From assembly GCA_948144175.1 (NCBI GenBank), contig CANXME010002122.1, positions 1 to 64,000 on the forward strand: a stretch of DNA of 64,000 nt. Reading direction: 5' to 3'. The translations under genes were made by a program, and so were the position numbers. Below are positions 43,501-52,965 of this stretch, piece by piece. Positions within the stretch are counted from its first letter, which is position 1; every line of letters begins with the position of its first letter. The stretch is from Closterium sp. NIES-65 (taxonomy: Eukaryota > Streptophyta > Zygnematophyceae > Desmidiales > Closteriaceae). The notes under the pieces are model-generated. The model had not been told where the DNA came from. It was given only the letters and a program-made list of their open reading frames with translations, and made no database searches.

Positions 43501-45168
43501 ACGTCGGTGTGCAGTTGCCCAATCTGTCTCCCCAGATCTGGCCGACACTTTCACACCAACCCCTCCAACAGCGTTGCACTCCCCCTGGGATGCAGACCCC
43601 TCTCTAGCCTGCCCCCCACCGTGCCACGCCAGCGCCGGCAGCTGCCACATAGATCTGTACACGTCCTTGCTCTCGTGCAGATCCCAAAGCACCCGATTGC
43701 CCAGCTTCCCCTTATAAGTGCGAGCCCCATCCGTGTTGGTGTTCACCCCAGCCTTGCCAAGCTTACGGAGGGAGATGAGGTTGGCCTTCAGGTCGGGGAC
43801 GAGGAGAACGTCGTGCAGCACCACCGGCTTGCCATCCGCTCCCTTAAATGCAGCTCGTCCCGCACCAGCCACCTTCAACATGTGTCCAGAGGCAGAGCAC
43901 ACCTCATTAATCGGTGCAGCGCGTACGTCGTCCAGCAGGTCCTTGCGCGGCGTCATTGTCCAAGCAGCGCCTGTGTCCAACACCCAATAGTCCAGGGGGT
44001 GCAGCTCTGCTCCAGCCTTAGCAGATGCGTCTCCTTGCTCCCCCTTGTCTCCCATATGGAAGAATTGGCCCGCGGTGCGCTCCTTCTTCTTCTCCGCACC
44101 GCCGTTGCCCTTCGGGTTGTTGTCGGACGAATCAGCGACCATGTTGGCGCCGTTTTTCTGGTTCCTCCGCGCGCCGCCATCCTGGTGACGATTCTGGGGG
44201 GTCCATCCATCGGGTTTCTTATAGCACAAAAACCAGGGGTGCCCTTCCTTCTCACAATACCAGCAACTCCCTTTCATTTTGCCACCAGCACCCGACTTGC
44301 CCCCACGTCCAGATTTCGCACCGCGACCCCAACCGGTACCTCCTTGTTGGTCGTTGGAGTCGTCGTCTTTCTTTGCACCGCGTCCAGCACCACCGAAGCC
44401 ACGTCCTTTGCCACGTCGGCTCCCTTGCATCCCGTAGCCGCTGCTGCCGTCGTCTCCACCCCTCAGTTGGCGGCGACGGAAGTCCTCCTCCAGAATCTTC
44501 GTCCGCACCCACTCGAGCGTCCACAAGCTCTGGTTCTGCGGCAGGCTCAATCCGCTCGTAAATTGAAGCCACGATTCCGGCAGCAGCGAGAGCATCTTCA
44601 AGCACTTTGTTTGCTCCGGGTAGGTGATTCCTGCGGTCGCCAACTTCGCGCAGAGGTCGCGCAATTTGTCCAGGACAGGTTGCACCGGCTCTCCCTCGCT
44701 CAGGCGCAACGCGGACAGCTCCCTCTCCAGCATCAATGTTGCAACAACGGAGGTCGGGGCGTGCAGCTCCTTCAACACCGTCCACGCCTTCGGACCGCAC
44801 TCAACCTCCGGCAGCAGGTGCATGACGTGGTGACGCTGGTTCAGCTCCAAACTCTGCGACATCAAGTAGTAGCCAGCCGAGGCGCGCTCGTCCCAATCTT
44901 CCTGAAGGGCGGGGTCACTCGGTCTACGCTCCTCCCCAATCATTAGTTTCAGCAATCCGATTTGACGGAAATAAAGTTGCATTTTCCAGGCCCAATCATC
45001 ATAGCCCTCACCATTGAACTTCTCGACGGTGAAGTTTTTCAGCACCTCCTTGATCAGCGAGCCCTGGCTTGTTCGCGCTCCCCTTGGCGCAGAAACACCA
45101 GAATCATGGCTGCCGCTACGATCTTGGGCTGAAGATTCACCAGCTACCGCCGAGGTGTTGCCCGCCAT
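40588..45168 (-). CDS. copia gag-pol polyprotein, element F (intact)
   Basis: Uninterrupted 1526-codon ORF, collinear with B, C and D. The protease DTG, integrase DDE, YVDD and RNase H residues are all present. It has subfamily II markers and private changes such as GEERRPSD, DLCAKLA and TARADVA. The opposite strand is open for long stretches (484 codons at 43492-44946), which follows from codon composition rather than from a second gene. With the primer site at 45200-45211 and matching LTRs, F is a candidate autonomous copy. Confidence 0.96.
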   Translation of the reverse strand: MAGNTSAVAGESSAQDRSGSHDSGVSAPRGARTSQGSLIKEVLKNFTVEKFNGEGYDDWAWKMQLYFRQIGLLKLMIGEERRPSDPALQEDWDERASAGYYLMSQSLELNQRHHVMHLLPEVECGPKAWTVLKELHAPTSVVATLMLERELSALRLSEGEPVQPVLDKLRDLCAKLATAGITYPEQTKCLKMLSLLPESWLQFTSGLSLPQNQSLWTLEWVRTKILEEDFRRRQLRGGDDGSSGYGMQGSRRGKGRGFGGAGRGAKKDDDSNDQQGGTGWGRGAKSGRGGKSGAGGKMKGSCWYCEKEGHPWFLCYKKPDGWTPQNRHQDGGARRNQKNGANMVADSSDNNPKGNGGAEKKKERTAGQFFHMGDKGEQGDASAKAGAELHPLDYWVLDTGAAWTMTPRKDLLDDVRAAPINEVCSASGHMLKVAGAGRAAFKGADGKPVVLHDVLLVPDLKANLISLRKLGKAGVNTNTDGARTYKGKLGNRVLWDLHESKDVYRSMWQLPALAWHGGGQAREGSASQGECNAVGGVGVKVSARSGETDWATAHRRLGHVAMPLLKQLEKDGAVKGLKLNGQPPDDNCEICLLSKFTRFPFHSVAGRSKKPLELVHMDLVGPLPVQGHKGERYFLTIVDDWSRLMWAYPLKRKDHAASTIRDDWLPFVEKQAECVVKRIRTDRGGEFLGAEMTAWLKKQGIQRELTTAYTPQSNGVAERANRTILETARALLIESGLGNLMWPHAVRHATVARNRVLTKVGDDSWVPLERWLGRKPPVDMLRVFGCMAVAHVPKTYRSKLGASAIWCVHLGLAAESKGWLLWEPSKGVLFDSRDVKFVEGMMYGSWEKQPEARVSQQMEQITMQLDLTPSVWEEGEEAAAEGGDKEKVQEAPAGGGDGVEISGSTSGAAGSEGGEQQQGKTKKPKGVVMKGWETPVSRPGRTRMATKKLTARADVAEQQLGTEEALLILPHGYDPDEEDQPAYCFLAPAPEEPASMEEALAGPDRDKWLASRDAEYQSLLENGTWELVVLPEGKKAVQCKWVLRIKTDDKGQVTIYKSRLVAKGFMQKEKRDFNEIFAPTAKPPTLRVLLADAAVSGKFIIQMDISTAFLNGILEEEVFMTQPPGYEDGTGRVCKLKKSIYGLKQAPRCWYQKLAAVLEEMGFRTSSCDESLFLKGEGEKLVLFLVYVDDILLFSSSMKEIQKVQQQLMENFKCKNLGEVKYYLGMHVERDLDHRWLKLHQEKFIKELGEKYGIENERKVATPLPAEFKLVKAAEDEGVEAEEQQQFQSLVGSLLYAAVHTRPDISFSVGQLARVVQNPSEEQVDAAERVVKYLNSHPSIGVQYSASAQVKQKGVEVLKEKGERLGEGKLFLTCFTDATWASEKEDSSSVGGYICVVGGGPVSWRSKKQTETALSSVESEYMAMFHGVKEVIWLRRLLEEIGQEQKVATPLFCDSKGALGMARNAVLHGLNKHMRIKWHWLRKEVKRGTVNPIYIKTHQQPADFLTKRLADEPHWRCVRMSGMSMN

Positions 45169-45199
45169 AGCTACCTATATCGAGGATCACTATAACGCA

Positions 45200-45211
45200 G
45201 CTCTGATACCA
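45200..45211 (-). other. Primer binding site of element F (tRNA-iMet)
   Basis: Minus-strand TGGTATCAGAGC three bases from the LTR. Confidence 0.9.
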
Positions 45212-45214
45212 GCT

Positions 45215-46307
45215 TGTTGGTGTAAGGGCCTAATAAACTCAAGCTATTAAGACTTTATCACACTTAAAACCTCTCCTCGGGGTCACCTCCAAGGGTCCTT
45301 GGGTGCCTGGTACAAGACCAGCCCCTATCCTCGGGTCCGAGTTTGTAGAGAGAGGGATCAAGAGGGACTTAGTCAAAACAGCAAGAGTACCTTGAGCGTC
45401 GCGCAGCGTATCGTGCAGACCGTCGACCGGATTAAGCTGAGAATTTCCTATATCGAAGCTCACTCTAAGAGCTTTAAAATAAGCCAAGTTGCCTCGCGAA
45501 AAGTTCTGCCATTACGAAGTTATGGCTCGGACAGCGTTAGCCTAGCGTTGGAGTGCTAGCGTACTAGCGTTGACTCGGGTAGCATTCCGCCGTCGCACCG
45601 CGTAGAAAAGAAATTCCAGCAAGGAAGGAATTCGCTTGAATCAATTTCACTATATCCAGGTACAAACAGAGAAGGAATAAATAGTTCTAGCTAGCAAGGA
45701 CCTTGGGAATGAACCTGAGAACAACCAGGGATCATCCCAAATAATTCCAAGCAACAGAACCAACCTGGCTGGACAAAACAGCAGGTGGTAGGTTGGTAAA
45801 CAACCTCTGGTTCTGTTTTTCCAACCTGGGAAAACAACAACCAGGTTCAGGTCCTAAAAACAGAACCTGTTTTGTCTTTGCCCAACCAGCCAAATGCTGG
45901 TTCCGCTGGTTTCCCCTGGCCCTGTAGCATGCAGATACAGACAAACAACATCCAACCTTCACCTAAATTGTACCCCTATAGTGCCTGCCCTGCTACACTA
46001 TAGTCAACCAAACAAAACAGTACAATTTCGAGTTGGATAGAACTGAATCTGCGCAATCATGTAAGTTGAACCGCAAAGCTTCCATCTTGGGTTCCTTTGC
46101 GAGCTCGTCCTTTCTGCTTCTACTGTTCATAGCGCGTACAATGTTATGCCGAAGCGCACATTTTGCGAGTACCTGCAAATGCTTCAAGCGAAAATTGCGA
46201 AAGCAAACAAACACACAAACATACCATTCACACGCAAATGCATTCGCACACGCATACTCGTACAAACAGACGGCAGGATGTCGTGCAATGTGAATTTGCA
46301 CCCAACA
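45215..46307 (-). repeat. 5' LTR of element F
   Basis: 1093 bp. The duplicated GTTGG follows at 46308. Confidence 0.95.
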
Positions 46308-47622
46308 GTTGGCAGATGCAGCCGTTAGTGGGAAGTTCATTATCCAGATGGACATATCAACGGCATTCCTCAATGGCATTTTAGAGGAGGAGGTGTTCAT
46401 AACGCAGCCACCTGGGTATGAGGATGGTACGGGCAGGGTGTGCAAGCTGAAAAAGTCCATCTACGGCTTGAAGCAGGCGCCACGCTGCTGGTACCAGAAG
46501 TTGGCAGCTGTTTTAGAGGAGATGGGATTCAGGACCAGCAGCTGTGATGAGAGCCTCTTTCTCAAGGGGGAGGGGGAGAAGCTGGTGCTGTTTCTGGTCT
46601 ATGTGGACGACATTCTTCTTTTTAGCAGCAGCATGAAGGAGATCCAGAAGGTGCAGCAGCAGCTGATGGAGAACTTCAAGTGCAAGAACCTTGGGGAGGT
46701 AAAGTACTACCTCGGGATGCACGTGGAGAGGGATCTGGATCACAGGTGGTTGAAGCTGCACCAGGAGAAGTTCATCAAGGAGCTTGGGGAGAAGTACGGA
46801 ATTGAGAATGAGCGCAAGGTTGCAACTCCCCTGCCAGCAGAATTCAAGCTTGTGAAAGCTGCAGAGGATGAAGGGGTTGAAGCCGAGGAGCAGCAGCAAT
46901 TTCAGTCCTTGGTGGGCAGCCTCTTGTATGCAGCAGTTCACACGAGACCCGACATCTCTTTCTCGGTTGGGCAGCTGGCTAGGGTAGTGCAGAATCCATC
47001 AGAGGAGCAGGTGGATGCAGCTGAGCGTGTGGTGAAGTATCTGAACTCTCACCCAAGCATTGGAGTTCAATACTCCGCATCTGCACAGGTGAAGCAGAAA
47101 GGGGTTGAGGTGCTGAAAGAGAAGGGGGAGAGGCTTGGAGAAGGCAAGCTTTTTCTCACTTGCTTTACTGATGCTACGTGGGCCTCTGAGAAGGAGGATT
47201 CCTCATCTGTGGGAGGATACATCTGCGTAGTTGGGGGAGGACCGGTTAGTTGGAGGTCAAAGAAGCAGACGGAGACAGCACTCTCTTCCGTGGAATCAGA
47301 GTACATGGCGATGTTCCATGGGGTGAAGGAGGTGATTTGGCTGAGGAGGCTGTTGGAGGAGATTGGCCAGGAGCAAAAGGTTGCTACGCCGCTGTTTTGT
47401 GATAGCAAGGGAGCTCTTGGGATGGCCAGGAACGCTGTGCTTCATGGGCTGAATAAGCACATGCGTATCAAGTGGCACTGGCTGCGTAAGGAGGTGAAGA
47501 GGGGGACGGTGAATCCGATCTACATCAAGACTCACCAGCAGCCAGCAGACTTCCTCACCAAGAGGCTTGCGGATGAGTCTCATTGGCGTTGTGTGCGCAT
47601 GAGTGGAATGAGCATGAACTAG
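46308..47622 (+). pseudogene. gag-pol of element E, 3' part
   Basis: Continues E after F from residue about 1090 (ADAAVSGK) through reverse transcriptase YVDD and RNase H to the normal stop, with no internal break. It is separated from its start codon by 6.9 kb of F, so it is not expected to be expressed as polyprotein. An ATG-less reverse transcriptase/RNase H ORF remains here. Confidence 0.93.
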
Positions 47623-47653
47623 TATGGAATGATGGGGATGCAGCCGGCAGGCT

Positions 47654-47664
47654 GAGGGGGAGTG
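47654..47664 (+). other. Polypurine tract of element E
   Basis: GAGGGGGAGTG before the 3' LTR. Confidence 0.87.
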
Positions 47665-48757
47665 TGTTGGGTGCAAATTCACATTGCACGACATCCTGCC
47701 GTCTGTTTGTACGAGTATGCGTGTGCAAATGCATTTGCGTGTGAATGGTATGTTTGTGTGTTTGTTTGCTTTCGCAATTTTCGCTTGAAGCATTTGCAGG
47801 TACTCGCACAATGTGCGCTTCGGCATAACATTGTATGCGCTATGAACAGTACAAGCAGAAAGGACGAGCTCGCAAAGGAACCCAAGATGGAAGCTTTGCG
47901 ATTCAACTTACTTGATTGCGCAGATTCAGTTCTATCCAACTCGAAATTGTACTGTTTTGTTTGGTTGACTATAGTGTAGCAGGGCAGGCACTATAGGGGT
48001 ACAATTTAGGTGAAGGTTGGATGTTGTTTGTCTGGATCTGCATGCTACAGGGCCAGGGGAAACCAGCGGAACCAGCATTTGGCTGGTTGGGCAAAGACAA
48101 AACAGGTTCTGTTTTTAGGACCTGAACCTGGTTGTTGTTTTCCCAGGTTGGAAAAACAGAACCAGAGGTTGTTCACCAACCTATCACCTGCTATTTTGTC
48201 CAGCCAGGTTGGTTCTGTTGCTTGGAATTATTTGGGATCATCCCTGGTTGTTCCCAGGTTGATTCCCAAGGTCCTTGCTAGCTAGAGCTATTTATTCCTT
48301 CTCTGTTTGTACCTGAATATAGTGAAATTGATTCAAGCGAATTCCTCCCTTCCTGGAATTTTGTTTCTACGCGGTGCGACGGCGGAATGCTACCCGAGTC
48401 AACGCTAGTATGCTAGCACTCCAACGCTAGGCTAACGCTGTCCGAGCCATAACTTCGTAATGGCAAAACTTTTCGCGGAGCAACTGGGCTTATTTTAAAG
48501 CTCTTAGAGAGAGCTTCGATATAGGAAATTCTCAGCTTAATCCGATCGACGGTCTGCACGATACGCTGCGCGACGTTCAAGGTACTCTTGCTGTTTTGAC
48601 TAAGTCCCTCTTGATCCCTCTCTCTACAAACTCGGACCCGAGGATAGGGGCTGGTCTTGTACCAGGCACCCAAGGACCCTTGGAGGTGACCCCGAGGAGA
48701 GGTTTTAAGTGTGATAAAGTCTTAATAGCTTGAGTTTATTAGGCCCTTACACCAACA
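47665..48757 (+). repeat. 3' LTR of element E
   Basis: 1093 bp, the partner of 35043-36135. CATTC follows. Confidence 0.95.
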
Positions 48758-49322
48758 CATTCGACTTCAGTACTCTGCATCTGCACAGGTGAAGCAGAAA
48801 GGGATTGAGATGTTGAAAGAGAATGAGGAGAGGCTTGGAGAAGGCAAGCTCTTTTTCACTTGCTTTACCGATGCTATGTGGGCCTCTGAGAAGGAGGATT
48901 CCTCATCTGTGGGAGGATATATCTGCATAGTTGGAGGAGGACCTTTTAGTTGGAGGTCAAAGAAGCAGACGGAGACAGCACTCTCTTCTGTGGAATCAGA
49001 GTACATGGCGATGTTCCATGGGGTGAAGCAGGTGATTTGGCTGAGGAGGCTGTTAGAGGAGATTGGCCAGGAGCAAAAGGTTGCTACGCCGCTGTTGTGT
49101 GATAGCAAGGGAGCTCTTGGGATGGCCAGGAATGCTGTGCTTCATGGGCTGATCAAGCTCATGCGTATCAAGAGGCACTAGCTGCGTAAGGAAGTGAAGA
49201 GGGGGACAGTGAATCTGATCTACACCAAGATTCACCAGCAGCCAGCAGACTTCCTCACCAAGAGGCTTGTGGATGAGCCTCATTGGCGTTATGTGAGGAT
49301 GAATGGAATGAACATAAACTAG
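48758..49322 (+). pseudogene. H2 RNase H end (broken)
   Basis: Resumes after E within the C-terminal region (QYSASAQ-like, then CFTDAMW, ESEYMAMFHG, CDSKGALG). The frame is open to a Trp to stop change at 49180-49182. It is then readable to the original stop position at 49320-49322, followed by a worn polypurine tract. Confidence 0.9.
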
Positions 49323-49364
49323 TATCGAATGATGGGGATAAAGCCGGCATGCTGAAGGGGAGTG

Positions 49365-50456
49365 TCTTAGGTGCAAATTCACATTGCACGACATCATGCC
49401 GTCTCTTTGTATAAGTATGCGAGTGCGAATGCATTTGGGTGTGAATAAAATGTTTGTGTGTTTATTTCATTTCGCAATTTTCCCTTGAAGCATTTGCAGG
49501 TACTTGCGCATTAAGCGTTTCGGCACAACATTGTCTGCGCTATGAACAGTACAAGCGGAAAGGACGAGCTCGTAAAGAAACCCTAGATGGAAGCTTTGCG
49601 GTTCGGTTGAATTGATTGTGCAGATTCAGTTCTATCCAACTCGAACTTGTACTGTTTTGTTTGGTTCACTATAGTGTAGCAGGGCAGGCACTATAGAGGT
49701 ACAATTTAGATGAAGGTTGGATGTATTTTGTCTGTATCTGCATGCTACAGGGCCAGGGGAAACCAGCGGAACCAGCATTTGGCTGGTTGGGCAAAGACAA
49801 AACAGGTTCTGTTTTTAGGACCTCAACCTGGTTATTGTTTTCCCAGGTTGGAAAAACAGAACCAGATGTTGTTTACCAACCTACTACCAGTTGTTTTGTC
49901 CATCCAGGTTGGTTCTGTTGCATGGAATTATTTGGGAATATCTCTGGTTATTCCCAGGTTCATTCCCAAGATCCTTGCTAGCTAGGACTATATATTCCTT
50001 CTCTTTTTGTACCTGAATATAGTGAAATTGATTCAAGCGAATTCCTTCCTGCTGGAATTTTCTTTCTACGCAGTGCGACGGCGGAATGCTACCCGGGTCA
50101 ACGCTACTTTGCTAGCACTCCAACGCTAGGCTAACGCTGTCCGAGCCATAACTTCGTAATGGCAGAACTTTTCGCGAGGCAACTTGGCTTATTTTAAAGC
50201 TTTTAGAGTGAGCTTCGATATAGGAAATTCTCAGCTTAATCCGATCGACGGTCTGCACGATACGCTGCGCGACGTTCAAGGTACTCTTGCTGTTTTGACT
50301 AAGTCCCTCTTGATCCCTCTCTCTACAAAGTCGGACCCAAGGATAGGGGCTGGTCTTGTACCAGGCACCCAAGGACCCTTGGAGGTGACCCCGAGGAGAG
50401 GTTTTAAGTTTGATAAAGTCTTAATAGCTTGAGGTTATTAGGCCATTACACCAACA
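49365..50456 (+). repeat. 3' LTR of old element H2
   Basis: 1092 bp, starting TCTTAGG (mutated) and ending ...CATTACACCAACA. It is clearly diverged from A-F LTRs, yet the 91-codon sense frame in U3 (49710-49985) is still open. Confidence 0.92.
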
Positions 50457-50656
50457 CAAGCAGGCGCTATGCGTAAGGAGACGTAAGGGCAGGCGCGGCG
50501 CGCGAGGCAGCGCACAAGCAGGTCAGCACGCTCAGGGCAGGGTACTGGCGAGGCAGCACGCGCAGGCAGGCGCGGCGCACGGGGCAGAGTTCAGGCAGGC
50601 GCGGGGTGCGTGGGCAGCGTATGGGCAAAGTGCACAAGGAGCAACAGCGCGTCGGA
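50457..50656 (-). other. GC-rich family-2 leader, distal piece
   Basis: Very GC-rich, with recurring GGCAGGCGCGG and GCGAGGCAGC words (50487-50510, 50562-50580 and 50592 onward). Read on the minus strand it is Cys/Ala/Pro-rich, consistent with the far upstream leader of the family-2 element continuing from 29813-30092 across H2. I see no gene in it. It ends abruptly against a truncated LTR of G. Confidence 0.45.
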
Positions 50657-50819
50657 GAGTACCTGCAAATGCTTCAAGCGAAAATTGCGAAAGCAAACAA
50701 ACACACGAGCATTCCAAATACATTCGCACCCAATTGCATTGATACCCAAATGCATTCCGACACGCATACTGATACAAACAGACGGCAGGATGTCCTGCAA
50801 TGTAAATTTGGTCCCAACA
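50657..50819 (-). repeat. 3' LTR fragment of G
   Basis: 163 bp of the U3 start with a diverged, length-altered segment, ending TCCCAACA. The rest of the LTR is missing where it meets the GC-rich leader. Confidence 0.88.
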
Positions 50820-50828
50820 CACTCCACC

Positions 50829-52965
50829 TCAGCCTGCCGGCTGCATCTCCATCATTCCATACTGATTCATGCTCATTCCACTCCCAACACACACCAGATT
50901 GCACTTGCCCCCAACTTGGTCAGAAAGTACTACTCTCCCTTGTGTCCTTATTCGCTTCACCACACAGTCTGCTTGCTTCTCCACGAATGGCAGCCAATCT
51001 TCCCGTATCGTAGAGGCGGCATGGTCCTTCTGCTTGAGCGGATATGCCCACATAAGCCTGCTCCAATCATCTACTGTGGTTAGAAAGTACCGCTCCCCCT
51101 TGTCACCCTGAACCGGCAGCGGCCCCACTAAGTCCATGTAGACCAGCTCCAACGGCTTCTTGCTCCTGCCAGCGACACTATGGAAGGGGAAACGGGTAAA
51201 CTTTGAAAGCAAACAGATTTCAAAATTCTCATCAGGTGGCTGTCCATTCAGCTTCAAACCCTTAACAGCTCCATCTTTCTCCAACCGCTTCAACAAGAGC
51301 ATTGCCGCATACCCCAAGCGTTGGTGTGCCGTTGCCCAATCCGTCTTCCCAGATCTGGCCGACACTTTTACACGAACCCCTCCAACGGCATTGCACTCCC
51401 CCTGAGATGCAGACCCCTCTCCAGCCTGCCCCCCACTATGCCACGCCAACGCCGGCAGCTGCCAGATGGATCTATACACGTCCGTGATATCGTCCAGATC
51501 CGAATGCACTCGATTGCCCAGCTGCCCCTTCTAAGTGCGTGCCCCATCCGTGCTAGTGCTCATCTCAACCTTGCCAAGCTTACGGAGGGAAATGAGGTTG
51601 GCCTTGAGTTCAGGAACGAGAAGAACGTCGTGCAACACCACCGGCTTGCCATCCGCTCCCTTAAACGTAGCTCGTCCCGCACCAGCCACCTTCAGCGCGT
51701 CTCCAGATGCGGAGCACATTTTGTTGATCGGTGTAGCGCGTACGTGGTCCAACAGGTCTTTTCGCGGCGTCATCGTCCAAGCAGCGCCCGTGTCCAACAC
51801 CCAGTAGTCCGGGGGGTGCAGCTCTGCTCCAACCTTGGCAGAGGCGTCTTCTTGCTCCCGCTGCTCCCCGTGTTCTCCAATATGGAAGAACTGGCCCGCG
51901 GTGCGCTCCTTCTTTTCCGCACCGCCGTTGCTCTTTGGGTGGTTGTCCGCCGGATCGGCGACCATGCTCTCGCCATTTTTCTGGTTCCTCCACACGCTGC
52001 CATCCTGGTGACGATTTTGGGGGGTCCATTGATCAGGTTTCTTATAGCACAAAAACCAGGGGTGCCCCTCCTTCTCACAATATCAGCAACTCCCTTTCAT
52101 TTTCCCACCAGCACCCGACTTGCCCCCACGTTAAGATTTCGCACCGCGACCCCAACCGGTACATCCTTGTTGGTCGTTAGAGTCGTCTTCCTTCTTTGCA
52201 CCGCGTCCAGCTCTACTGAAGCTACGTCCTCTGCCACGTCGGCTTCCTTGCATCCCATAGCCGCTGCTGCCATCGTCTCCACCCCTCAGTTGGCGGTGAT
52301 GGAAGTCCTCCTCCAGAATCTTTGTCCACACCCATTCGAGTGTCCACGAGCTCTGGTTCTGCGGCAGGCTCAATCCGCTTGTAAATTGAAGCCACGATTC
52401 CCGCAGCAGTAAGGCATCTTCAGGTACTTGGTCTGCTCCGGGTGGGAGATTCCCGCGGTCACCAGCTTCGCGTAGAGGTCGCGCAATTTGTCCACGATAG
52501 GTTGCACCGGCTCTCGTTCGCTCAGGCGCAACGCGGACAGCTCCCTCTCCAGCATCAACGTTGCAACAACGGAGGTCGGGGCGTGCAGCTCTTTCAACAC
52601 GGTCCACGCCTTCGGACCGCACTCAACCTCCAGCAGCAGGTGCCTAACGTAGTGACGCTGGTTCAGCTCCAAACTCTGCGACATCAAGTAGTAGCCAGCC
52701 GAAGCGCGTTCATCCCAATCTTCCTGCAGCGCGGGGTCACTCGGTCTAGGCTCCTCCCCAATCATTAGTTTCAGCAATCCAATCTGAGGGAAATATAGTT
52801 GCATTTTCCAGGCCCAATCATCATAGCCCTCACCATTGAACTTCTCGACGGTGAAATTCTTCAGCACCTCCTTCACCAGCGAGCCCTTGATTGTTCGCGC
52901 TCCCCCTGGCGCTGAAACACCAGAATCATGGCTGCCGCTAAAATCTCAAGCTGAAGATTCACCAG
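50829..52965 (-). pseudogene. gag-pol remnant of G with large internal deletion
   Basis: From the right: gag enters about residue 11 (upstream sequence deleted), with a small deletion and frameshift near 52410. The zinc knuckle has Trp to stop (CxYC, near 52084). The protease DTGAAW is intact at about 51790. There is a break near 51520, then integrase to KRIRT (about 50950). The frame then passes through an odd patchwork and ends SGMSMN with its stop lost (CAG for TAG at 50862-50864). About 840 codons of integrase end, reverse transcriptase and RNase H are gone. Confidence 0.9.

Larger units (their letters stand above)
39453..46307 (-). mobile_element. Full-length copia element F nested in E
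   Basis: 6855 bp, LTRs 39453-40545 and 45215-46307 (1093 bp each) and a perfect duplication GTTGG (39448-39452 and 46308-46312). Orientation is opposite to E. I saw no LTR differences, and the ORF is intact. F is the youngest layer of this nest. Confidence 0.97.
35043..48757 (+). mobile_element. copia element E (subfamily II), split by F
   Basis: LTRs at 35043-36135 and 47665-48757 (1093 bp each) and a perfect duplication CATTC (35038-35042 and 48758-48762) inside H2. Removing F and one copy of its GTTGG duplication leaves 6855 bp. I saw one LTR difference, GTTTACTAGG in the 5' LTR near 36116 against GTTTATTAGG in the 3' LTR. That fits E being slightly older than F. Confidence 0.96.
30093..50456 (+). 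mobile_element. Old copia element H2, host of a solo LTR and of E/F
   Basis: Plus-strand family 1 copy in four pieces: 30093-31167, 32260-35042, 48758-49364 and the 3' LTR 49365-50456. The flanks CAGGC and CAAGC look like a target-site duplication with one mutation. Both LTR starts are mutated (TATTG, TCTTAG). Most of the 5' LTR, the primer site and the gag start are deleted. Gag-pol carries several stops and frameshifts. Interruptions are the solo LTR (31168-32259) and E with F inside (35043-48757). Confidence 0.92.

Noticed and set aside
43492..44946. 484-codon ORF antisense to gag of element F (and 251-333 codon antisense ORFs in other copies)
   Set aside because: It mirrors gag-pol exactly, shows no domain, and is cut to shorter pieces by silent differences in other copies. 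It results from codon composition on the coding strand.
46309..47622. Separate reverse transcriptase/RNase H gene
   Set aside because: It is the 3' half of gag-pol of element E, cut off by F; the GTTGG duplication and frame match show this.
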